A DNA stretch of 51,576 nt from Folioceros fuciformis (Eukaryota > Anthocerotophyta > Anthocerotopsida > Anthocerotales). The translations under genes were made by a program, and so were the position numbers. The DNA is taken from the NCBI GenBank assembly GCA_049999805.1, contig JBNGIO010006320.1, forward strand, positions 313,593 through 365,168, given 5' to 3'. Of the stretch, positions 42,890 to 51,576 are shown piece by piece (the first letter of the stretch is position 1; each line of letters starts with the position of its first letter). The notes beneath the pieces were generated by a model. That model had not been told where the DNA came from. It did no database searches and saw nothing but the letters and a program-made list of their open reading frames with translations.

Positions 42890-44151
42890 CCCGACCGCGT
42901 GGCTGGATCCGGTAGCCTTGCCAGTCTGATGTGATTGCCCCGGGAGGGGCCCCTCCCGCTTCCAGCAGGTAAAGATCTCAGAAGATCTCTGCTACAGGGT
43001 CAGAACCCCATCACCCAGGTCGCCGCTCCCCAAGATTCCACTCTGGATCCTTCACAAGCCTGCTGCGGGAACAGGACTTGGCAAGCTTGCCACTGTCCAG
43101 TTCAAGTTTTATTGATAACGTCTCGCGCTGAGGGAGTCCTGCCTGCACGCCCTTCCTAGGTCCACTACCGTTCAATATTCAGTGGACGCTCTTTAGAAGT
43201 GATGAAAACCAGTTGTATCATTTGTCCTCTATGCACTGCAGCTTATATGTGTGTGCCTGGTCTCTCTCACCGAATCAAGGCTCTATAGAAGCTGGACGAT
43301 CTCGGGAAATGCTGGCCACAACCTGCAGTGGAATGCTTCGTGCCTTGACCCCCAGCTTGGCATGGTAGGACGATCGTAAGGCGTCCAGTTGCTCACATCG
43401 GATAAACTAGTGGGATGTCAACACAACGCTGAGTGTTTGTTAGTCTCAGTCTATTGCTTTGGGATGACTTTAGGGCAAACTACCTATGTCTTTGCCATCG
43501 TCGTCTTGGTGTGCCGGACAGCTTACGCTCTTCAGTGTAGTCGATAAGACTGATGAAGCGTTACCTGCGTTCGTGCATGCTGGGTAGTGAAGCGTTCATA
43601 ACATGCTGGCAGCCCGATCGGGCCTTCAATTGCACCGTCGTTCAAGTCAAGCTGACGGGAAAAGCTGTAGGAACCAGAGAATCCTAACCCTATGACAGCT
43701 CTTTTTCCGTCACGACGTCTCTGCAGTCTGTCACGTCAGAGGACGGTGGAAAGTGGGATGATACTTTATGTCAACTCTATTTATACCGCACTCTTGTGCT
43801 GAGAACAAAAACTGGCCAGATCTGCGCCACTAAGTCATTCCCACGCTATGGAGACAACATCTGGTATGTAAGAATAAGCTGCAACTTGCTTGAAGCACAG
43901 CACGGGTTGTGGGGGTCTTCGTTCAGAGCACCAAGGCTAGTCCACATGCCTCACACTTGCCACAACTTCCATGCACAAATTCTTTTTCTAATAAGAGACG
44001 CATGAAAGACGAAACATCCGAAATTCGCAAGGAATCCCGCTGAATCCCATCTCGCTCCAGTTCGAGGGTTGCCAAACCTGAGGACATTTTCTGAAAAGTG
44101 TACTAAGCTTTTGCCATCAACTGCAAGCCTGCCTCTTCAGAGAGTGAGCTC
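42890..44151. other. Intergenic between golgin and PSST genes
   Basis: About 1.26 kb containing the golgin 5' region. The PSST gene reads toward it, so this also holds the PSST 3' end. No further coding region is recognisable. Confidence 0.5.
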
Positions 44152-45001
44152 TCATTTCTTGTACCACAGTGTTAAGTCTTTACGGCGCCGGATCTTCTTC
44201 AGCAATTGCAATAGGCCATAAAGGAGGGCCTCGGCAGTTGGAGGACAACCAGGAACGTAGATATCTACAGGCACAATGCGATCGCAACCCCGCACAACAG
44301 AGTACGAGTAATGATAATAACCTCCTCCGTTGGCACAGCTTCCCATAGAGATAACCCAACGAGGGTCCGGCATCTGGTCATACACTCTGGAGACATGCCG
44401 AAGAAAGAACGAATTAGCCACCAGTTCTCCCAAATTCCCGAAACCTCTCACCCGGCTTCAAGAGTTGCAACCTACATCTCAGCTGATAAAGACCACTACA
44501 CAGGCGGGAGACCCTCACCAGAGACAGGATCCATCACGCGCAGGCGACAATTCAGCACAAAATCTCAACCCTAGATTGCACCATGAAAACGAGTACCACA
44601 AGATCGAAATCAGGGGCAACTCACTTGCGCAGAGCAGGCGCCATCTTGTTGGTCAAAGTCCCCGCCACGATCATACAGTCCGACTGCCGAGGGCTGGGCC
44701 TGAAGATTATGCCGAATCTGTCAAGATCATAGCGTGCTGCTCCCGTGTGCATCATCTCCACTGCGCAGCAGGCCAGGCCAAAGGTCATGGGCCACAGGGA
44801 CCCCGTCCTGGCCCAGTTCATCAACGCATCCACCTTCGTCGTCACATACTCCGCGCCCTTGGACGGCTCCAAGGATGCATGGGAAGCTCCGACGAGCGCT
44901 GGCACACTGGTGTGCAAAACCCTGCAAGACCCCAGCCCGCTCTGCATCAACCGGGACGAGCCAGCGGCAGCCGCCTGCGCTGCCCGCGGCAGCAGCGCCA
45001 T
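44152..45001 (-). CDS. NDUFS7: Mitochondrial complex I 20-kDa subunit PSST/NDUFS7
   Basis: Two exons, 45001-44625 and 44386-44152, give 203 residues; the donor CAA|GTGAGT and acceptor CTCCAG restore LRKVYDQMP. The subunit carries iron-sulfur cluster N2, the last electron carrier before ubiquinone in complex I. Cluster cysteines are visible in [26 protein letters not shown] and [14 protein letters not shown]. The first 60 residues ([20 protein letters not shown] onward) form a mitochondrial presequence. An upstream in-frame ATG at 45079 would add a basic [11 protein letters not shown] extension; the 45001 start is preferred because the presequence then begins normally. Ordinary and apparently functional. 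Confidence 0.93.
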
Positions 45002-45795
45002 TGCTATCCTCGCCTTTCTCCTCTTACGGCAGCTGGAGCCACAGATCAACCGTCTCCGATCCTCCTCCCTCCCGCGCACCTCCCGCTCCCGACTCCCACC
45101 AAGTACCCCCTGACAACAAAACAGACGCCGTCTAAAAACCCCAACGGGACGGCGTCACTTGGTCCCAGAGCGTGCCAAGTCCGCACGGCCAGGTCACGGT
45201 AAGCTCCGAACCACGTCGGCGCCAAGTAAGTGTCACAGGAAGGGGGATAGTCCAGTCGACGTCTGTTTTAGTCGGATTTCCGGTGGTGACGACAGCGGGA
45301 CGTGCTCAGGCTGCAGTGACGCAAACCGGAAAGGTGTGTGGGTGTGCGCACATATCGAGAGCCATGTTCTCAATTATTGTAGCTGAAGCTGAGAAATATT
45401 GCAGGAACTGGCAAGGTTTATAAGTGACGTGAGGAGGTGCCAAATATCGGGGAAGGAAGCTCTCGAGTGAGTTGCTCCCCGTCGAATTTTCGAGAACATG
45501 GCAGCAAAGCACCTTTCCAACAATCTCGCCAGCTTTGACCCGGAACAGATTTTCTCAGACCGGACACTATATATGTGGCCAGAGTGCAGACTAGAAAGCT
45601 GATTTGTTGAGCGGACGTCTCAAGTCGACAGCTTCGTGGCAGAGAAGAATTTGTACATTCAGGAGCAGCATATTCGAATAAATCGTGTCTCACAAAACGG
45701 GGCGCAGTACATGTCATGGTGCGGAGGTCTGCTGTACCGGGAGCTGGTGAGGTGACGGATTAGAGGAGGCGGGGACGGAGAGGGTGCTTTCAGAA
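45002..45795. promoter_or_regulatory. Divergent promoter region between PSST and PSAT1
   Basis: About 790 bp between two divergent genes. I cannot point to a specific element with confidence. Confidence 0.45.
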
Positions 45796-48700
45796 ATGCG
45801 CAAGAGCTCCACAGGGGTTTGGAAGGCCAGATGGATTTTGATGGTTTGCCTGCTGGCAACGGTGTGCTGGGGAGTTGTAGCGCCTGGAGTGGATCCCAAG
45901 CTCTGGGAGGCTCGCAGCGCAAAGCTCTCAGGCATTATAATTCCGGGATTCGCGTCGTCTCGGCTGAGGGCTTGGTCTATGGTGGACTGTCCGTTCTCTC
46001 CCATGGATTTTCAGCCGCTGGACCCTGTGTGGCTCGACATTAGAAAGGTGCATGTTTTGCTCCAGCATTCAGCTGGCAGTGGCTGCTGTAGGAGGGTGGA
46101 GGGATCAGGGCCTACTTGTGAGTTTATTCCGTGGACTGACTCCATTCGATTTGGTGGTTTCTCAGGTCCTGTCCGTGTTGAACTGTTGGATGAAATGCAT
46201 GACCTTGGATCCCGACACTCAGAAAGACAATCCTGAGTGCAAGTCTCGTCCAGATACTGGTCTCTCGGCTATAACCGAACTTGACCCTGGTTACATCACA
46301 GGTATCATTTCTGAAGCTTAGAGTATGTTTCCAGTGAGTAGGGGTGGAATCAGGTTTGTAGCCTTTCACTACTGGGCGGAGGTGAGAGCCATTTCTAATT
46401 CAATTACTGTCTTCTTTACTGTAGGTCCTCTGTCCTCCATATGGAGGGAGTGGGTGAATTGGTGTGTGGAATTTGGGATAGAAGCTGATTCCATCGTTGC
46501 AGTCCCCTATGACTGGAGGCTGTCTGCTTCCATGCTTGAAGAACGGGACCTCTATTTTCATAAGCTGAAGTAGGCGCTGGCCAATTTCGTTTTCACACTG
46601 TATTTTTAAACCTGCTGCTTGGTGTCTTCTCATCGACATGGTACTGACGGTTTCTTTGTGCATTGGAAATTGTACCAGGTTAACGTTTGAGACTGCTCGC
46701 AAACTTAGAGGAGCTCCCTCCTTAGTATTTGCCCATTCCTTAGGCAACAACGTGTTCAGATATTTTCTTGAGTGGCTCAAGCTGGAAATAGCTCCTAAGC
46801 TGTACAATAAGTGGATCGACGACCACATCAACTCATACTATGCTGTTGGTATGATTCGATCCCCCATGTCTGACAGCGTAGCAGTGTCATGAGTCTAATG
46901 CGGTTTAACTATCTTGATTCCGTGTTCATAATGCAGGAGCACCTTTGCTTGGAGCTACAGAAACCATTAAGGCTGTGTTATCTGGAGTTACCTTTGGTCT
47001 TCCCATTTCAGAGGCACTGCACTTGTTGACTAGGGCACTGTCATTTACTGTAACGACTGTAAGTGGACAAGCCATCGTATGCCTAGCTGAAATGCTTTTC
47101 CTGTGTGGATCAGGCTACAGCTCGGAAGCTGAGTAATTCTTTTGGCTCATCCCTATGGATGCTGCCATTTTCAAAGTATTGCTATGAAGATAGAAAGTTT
47201 TGTAGAACATCGAGTGAGAATTCTAGTCAAAAGAGAGGCAGTTGCAGAGTCTGTCATGGAGACGAATATGCAGTGAACGCCTCTGGCTGGCCGGTGGATG
47301 TTCTGAAGGTCGATTTTCCCATCACACCAGGTAGGCTTCATCACGTTGGTCTGGGATGATCACGGTGTGCAGTAGACTCGCAGCTGTTCTCTATCTGTTG
47401 GTGTCTTAGTCTCTCACTTTGTACTCGCATCGTTTGTTTCCTAAACTGTGTAAACTGGCTAACGAGGTCAGGCATATCTTATCCCGGAGTCTCTCTTGAA
47501 TCAGAGACAGTTGCTCTTATGTCAGCATGTACGGTCCCAGTTCAACGCTCATATTCTGCTCATGAGATGTCCGAGGGGACGTTTTTTCGTGAAGTTGGTG
47601 ACTTTGATGCTGAGGTGAAGAGGTTATTCAAGACCCTCAAGAGGTAATGACGTTTATCTCTTGACAGTGTGGCTAACTTGTGTGTCTCGTCAGTCTAGTG
47701 ACTGATGAGAAACGCTGCCTTGACCAGTACAGATTCTACCACGACGATCCTGTACTGAATCCCCTCACTCCCTGGGAGCGGCCTCCAATACAGAATGTTT
47801 ATTGCATGTATGGCATCAATATGAAGTCTGAGGTTAGCATCTGGGAATGAGCAATTAGATAAGCTTTGTAGCCTAGTACACTTGTTCAGTCTGGCATATT
47901 TCACTGCAGGTTGGTTACTATCTAGCGCCTAGTGGTAGGGGCTATCCAGACAACTGGACCATCAAAGACATTGTCTACGAAACGGAAGGAGGTGTCCTTC
48001 AGTCCAGGTTAGCTTTATCGTCCTCACCCATGTCGTTTCCGTTTCCGTTTATTACACGTTTCTGTGACATTGCTTGTCCATGGTGGGTTGCAGATCAGGT
48101 GCACCAGTGTCTGGGAATCCTGGTCCAGCTAGTGGTGACGTCACGGTGCGGATCTTTACCACGTTTTGTGGTGTTGGTTTTGTGCGGCCGTTGGTTATGT
48201 ATATGTGTACGGGTTTTCTGAATTATCTTTGGGATCTCATGCAGGTCCCGTATCATTCACTGTCGTATTGCAAGACGTGGCTAGGTCCACGCGTCAACAT
48301 CACAAGAACGCCACAGGTAGTTGCCATTTTCCCTCATCAAGTGGCTCCATGGTCAGTGGCTTTCAGTCGGAGGGTGAATATTTTTGTGCTGCGTCGACCT
48401 GCCATGGTGTGCAGGGTGCGCACGATGGGAGTGATGTGCAGGAAGAACTAGAAGTGGAACATGAACATGGAGGTGATGTTCTTCCTCAAAATATGACCAG
48501 AGATAGTCGCATGAGGTACATCACATTCTACGAGGATGGCGTGAGTGTTCCTGGGGAGAAGACAGCCGTGTGGGAGCTTGATAAACGTAAGTGCTCTTGC
48601 CGAAAACTGTGTTGAATGCGATTGACGCAGCGTATCAGACTGCCAAGAAATCAGGCGTTGTCCTAACCAGACGGGTAATCCCATGCATCATGCCAGTGGA

Positions 48701-49138
48701 TCACAGAAACATCGTGAGATCGAAGGTCTTGCTCAGAGAAATGTGGCTGGAGACGATGCACAGTTTCAATCAAGCCCCACGCCGAAGTTTCGCATCTAAA
48801 TGTAAGCCACGGAAACCGGACGCAAAATGCGAATCATGATGCCTGACCGTGGTACCTGACTAATCTTTTCCTCTGATCTGGCAGCAAGACGGGACCCAAT
48901 GAGAGATGACGACTGCTTTTGGGATTACTCCAAGGCCCGGTGCAGCATGCCAGAACATTGCGAATACAGGTTAGTCGCGGACCCCAGATCGCTCGCGCTT
49001 GTGATCACCTTCACTCGTGCCAGATGAATCGCTAACGCTGGCTGTCGAAACAGATACGGATTTGGTGATGTCCATCTCGGGCAGAGCTGCAGGTTGAAGG
49101 CCTCCTCCATTGATGACCACATTCTTCATTATTTGTAG
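45796..49138 (+). CDS. PSAT1: Phospholipid:sterol acyltransferase (PSAT1, LCAT family)
   Basis: Fourteen exons (45796-46047, 46166-46301, 46425-46569, 46679-46848, 46937-47058, 47114-47330, 47472-47643, 47694-47832, 47910-48007, 48094-48145, 48245-48316, 48415-48586, 48885-48969, 49054-49138) give 638 residues. The enzyme moves an acyl chain from phospholipids to sterols, making steryl esters at the ER. Family marks are a signal-anchor helix (WILMVCLLATVCWGVV), KLSGIIIPGFASSRLRAWS, LNCWMKCMTLDPDTQ, LSAITELDPGYITGP, VAVPYDWRLS, and the nucleophile motif VFAHSLGNNVFRYFLEWL. The C-terminus ends with a cysteine-rich DCFWDYSKARCSMPEHC. Exon 5 as drawn extends about 17 residues past the conserved LPISE, where other members go straight to the ARKLSNSF stretch. 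Length fits the family. Confidence 0.9.
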
Positions 49139-50250
49139 CCACAATTAGGCACCCGTCCCAAACCAACCCAAGGTCAGCTTGTACAGTCCATCAATGTAAA
49201 GGGTACCAATCAACCAACACCTCGGATCCCATTCAGAAGTGGGAGGGTCCAGAAGCCAGGACCAATCCCGTCAATTCGAGAGCATTTTACCTCCAATTGG
49301 GAGAAGCTGTGTATCATCAGTAATATAATGTCCAGATTCCTGCCACTTGGCGAAAGAAATTCTCTTGTTGTTTTGCAGAAATTTCGAGCGCGCGGGTACC
49401 AGTCGTCCACGACGAGGCGACGTCGGGATGGAACATATCTGTCTCGTGTCCATGAAATAAAATAGAACGCTGACACCTACGGAAGACCCGCAGCCAAGGA
49501 CTGCTCCTTCTCCCGCTCCGGCTCCGGCTCCCGGCAGATCACGAGTCCCAAGATGACGATCGCAGCTGCCAGTACTTACAGTTAGTGTAGGTTGACACTC
49601 CCAATGCATGGAGGAAAATAAAATCGTTCAAGGTCCGGTCGTGGTGGTGTAAACTTATGCAAGCAGCCAATGGCAACCCATGGTGGAAGGAGGAATAGCA
49701 GGGAAAGATCTGCCAGATCTAGAGCCGGCTGTATAGAAAGGCGCAGCATCCGAGCATGCGGCACGAAATAGAAAAGAACAGAGGCGCAACAAAGGTCCTA
49801 CCCTGGCAGGTGCAGCCTTGGTTGCATAGAATTGTGCAGCTTTAGACATTACTTTGGGTATTGAGTATTGGTAACGCCAGAAAGGAATGGCACGGTGCAT
49901 CTACACGGCACGTTGCCATTGCAGAGGCCAGTGGACCGTCCGCCGGTCATTCCGCTGCCCTTCTGTGGACCGGTGCGTGCCCCCACCTACCCACAGACCT
50001 CCAGTCGCGCAAAGCGCGAAAAAGGGGAACCAGAAACCGCTCCAGTCATGCCGCCACCAGATAGCGAGAAAACGCAATAGCAGGCCAGCCAGCCCCTCGG
50101 ACGTCGCTGCCCGACGTCACCCCGCTTTCCATCTCCAGTTTACGGTTCCGGTCTTGCCATATCGGGTGTGAACGTTACGGACTCGGGCGAGACTTAGTGT
50201 GAGTCCAGGGGTGCCAGTGCGGGGTCGAGGAGACGGGGCCGTCCAGGAGA
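49139..50250. other. Intergenic, no confident gene
   Basis: Only small minus-strand frames. One (about 49565-49475) could encode a hydrophobic stretch AAIVILGLVICREPEPEREK, and another at about 49850 starts MSKAAQFYATKAAPAR beside a GT donor, but I could not join them in one frame. I do not call a gene. Confidence 0.45.
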
Positions 50251-51576
50251 TCAGGATTGTGGGATGTACGTTTTCCACCAGTCGGTACCGGCGACCCCGT
50301 CCAGATCGTCGGCGGCCAGCCAACGCCAGTCTGGCTCCAGCAGCCCCTGGGAGCAGTCACTGGGGCAGCCCGGAAGACTTACAACCCTGGGCTCGGGTCG
50401 ATACGGGCACGACCTCGTGGAGTCACTCGGGAGGTCCTTGTACAGGGTGGAGTTCGTCGCGGGTCCGTGGGTGCAGCGCTGCTCGGGACTCGGGGCCTGG
50501 GTGAGCTTGAAGTGCTCTTCGTCAGGAACACCCGTCTTGTAAAATTGTGGGTCCTGGATGGCGTGATACTTCACCAAAATCACGGCGAACGCCAGCATCC
50601 TGCCGTCTATGCTGCAGGTCCAGCCCAGCTCCTTGTGCACCCTCTCCACCATGTCCCGCATCTCGCCGTCGTGAGCTTGCATGTACTCCAGCACCTCTGG
50701 CAAATCCTGAAAGCTGTGCGCAACGTTGCAGATTGCGTATCATATCAGATGGCTTTTTACTCGACTGGGCTGGGCAAACGTGTCGCAATACACTTGAGAA
50801 ACAAGGCAGGCAGGCAGGCAACACAGGACGGGACACACGAACAGGTGTTGGTAAGTGGAAGGAGAGAGGGAGAGAGCGCGCGCGACATACAAGTGGTCCG
50901 TCTCCATGAAATGTCGCCCCTTCTTGAGAAGCGGGTAAAAGAACTGGATGAAAGGCGAGTCTTGGAGGATGAGCGCCCGCTGAGTGAGGAGGACGCCGCA
51001 GAGGCGGGCGCCGCCGAGACCGCCGTCCACGACCATCTCGTACTTGAAGTCGTTCTTGCGGGTCTCGTCGAGGCGGTCGCCCAGGCGAATTCCCTCGTTC
51101 TCCTCCAGCTCGTGTATGACGGGCCGGGGGACGTGGCTCCACCTGGTGACCTTGGCGTCCAGCATTCGTCCCAGCCCGCTGGTCATGCGGTGCAGGCGGA
51201 GCCGGGGGCTGCTCACCCAATTCGACAGGCGCAGCCAGAAATTGGTGGTGGCGCCGCGGAAGACGGCCTTGGGGATCTTGTCCTCCCATTTCCTGCCGCT
51301 GGCTCTAGCCTCCGCCATCTGGTCCCGGGACTGCATGTAGGAGGGGCGGAGATCCAACATATCGGGCACGGCCAGGTCCGCGTCCAGCTCCTCCGTCACG
51401 TGCGGGCTCCAGACGAGGAAATTCGATCTATCACCCTCCGCCATCCCCTCCCGGGCCAGGGCGTGGTCGCAGGTGTTGAACAGAAACTCCACGCTCACGT
51501 CCCGCAGCCGGAACCGGTCCACCGTCGCCTGCAGGAACGAGGCGGCGTCGTTGGAGCGGTCCAGCCGGTACTGTGA
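50251..51576 (-). CDS. GT90 (CAP10/KDELC/Rumi-like) glycosyltransferase, C-terminal part
   Basis: Two exons of a minus-strand gene whose 5' part lies beyond the window: 51576-50887 (open at the edge) and 50706-50251, joined at HLY and DLPEVLEY. The GT90 family transfers glucose or xylose onto proteins or glycans in the secretory pathway. Recognisable blocks are KIPKAVFRGATTNFWLRL (the W/F-R-G donor-site block), KNDFKYEMVVDGGLGGARLC, LILQDSPFIQFFYPLLKKG and the DLPEVLEYMQAHD helix. The residues after about 50450 (about 70 residues, TDWWKTYIPQS end) are a lineage-specific tail. The acceptor substrate is unknown. Confidence 0.82.

Noticed and set aside
44330-45202. A 290-codon plus-strand ORF
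   Set aside because: It is antisense to both exons of the complex I PSST gene, which has clear cluster cysteines and splice sites.
49475-49860. Possible small single-pass membrane protein gene on the minus strand
   Set aside because: The candidate exons (MSKAAQFYATKAAPAR and AAIVILGLVICREPEPE) do not join in one frame with the visible splice sites.
50257-51576. A 439-codon plus-strand ORF
   Set aside because: It is antisense to the GT90 gene; the minus strand carries the family motifs and an intron in the expected place.

Overview
This is a nuclear segment of a land plant. It holds spliced genes with GT-AG introns of roughly 50-300 bp, transit-peptide-type plastid and mitochondrial proteins, plant-specific families (plastid uS5, a PPR-DYW editing factor, a DUF1995 protein, the sterol acyltransferase PSAT1, the golgin TMF/GC5) and no operons. 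The PPR protein has the KP version of the DYW domain and ends in Asp-Asn-His. That variant is linked to U-to-C RNA editing, which is known from hornworts, some lycophytes and ferns. With the very compact genes, this makes a hornwort the best guess; that is inference.

Layout. Bases 1-1940 hold the 3' half of plastid ribosomal protein S5 and a small basic protein. Bases 2213-5525 hold the DYW:KP PPR gene and its upstream region. Bases 5540-12510 are a duplication-built accessory region: a PGK gene fragment, two intact genes of an unfamiliar family (an N-terminal domain resembling ParB/sulfiredoxin folds plus a C-terminal membrane anchor), their repeated flanks, and decayed copies of the 3' half of the golgin TMF gene. 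Bases 13355-17100 are a second, broken copy of the PPR locus, split by a 1.4-kb insertion that carries a foreign promoter and gene fragment. Bases 17130-21217 hold a DUF1995 plastid protein and a CYP71-clan P450. Bases 23019-25091 hold an intact but divergent phosphoglycerate kinase. Bases 25564-34640 repeat the accessory theme: a third intact family member, an AT-rich island, and two more decayed units in which the family exons sit next to TMF-derived exons. Bases 36032-51576 are ordinary genes: an UNC93-like transporter, the complete golgin TMF/GC5, complex I subunit PSST/NDUFS7, PSAT1, and the 3' end of a GT90 (Rumi/KDELC-like) glycosyltransferase.

The main story is one duplication history. 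Pieces of PGK, the new family and golgin TMF, whose intact genes lie at 23-25 kb, 25.5-26.5 kb and 38-43 kb, recur together at 5.5-12 kb and 29-34.6 kb. The new family is the most interesting item: three copies keep an identical 316-nt first exon, the same intron phase and open reading frames through very unequal flanking decay. Coordinates of introns were read by eye from splice consensus and frame continuity; the exon lengths sum to whole codons in every gene for which I give a protein length. Two runs of ten N (10465-10474 and 18368-18377) are flanked by the same sequence on both sides and are probably unmerged assembly overlaps.
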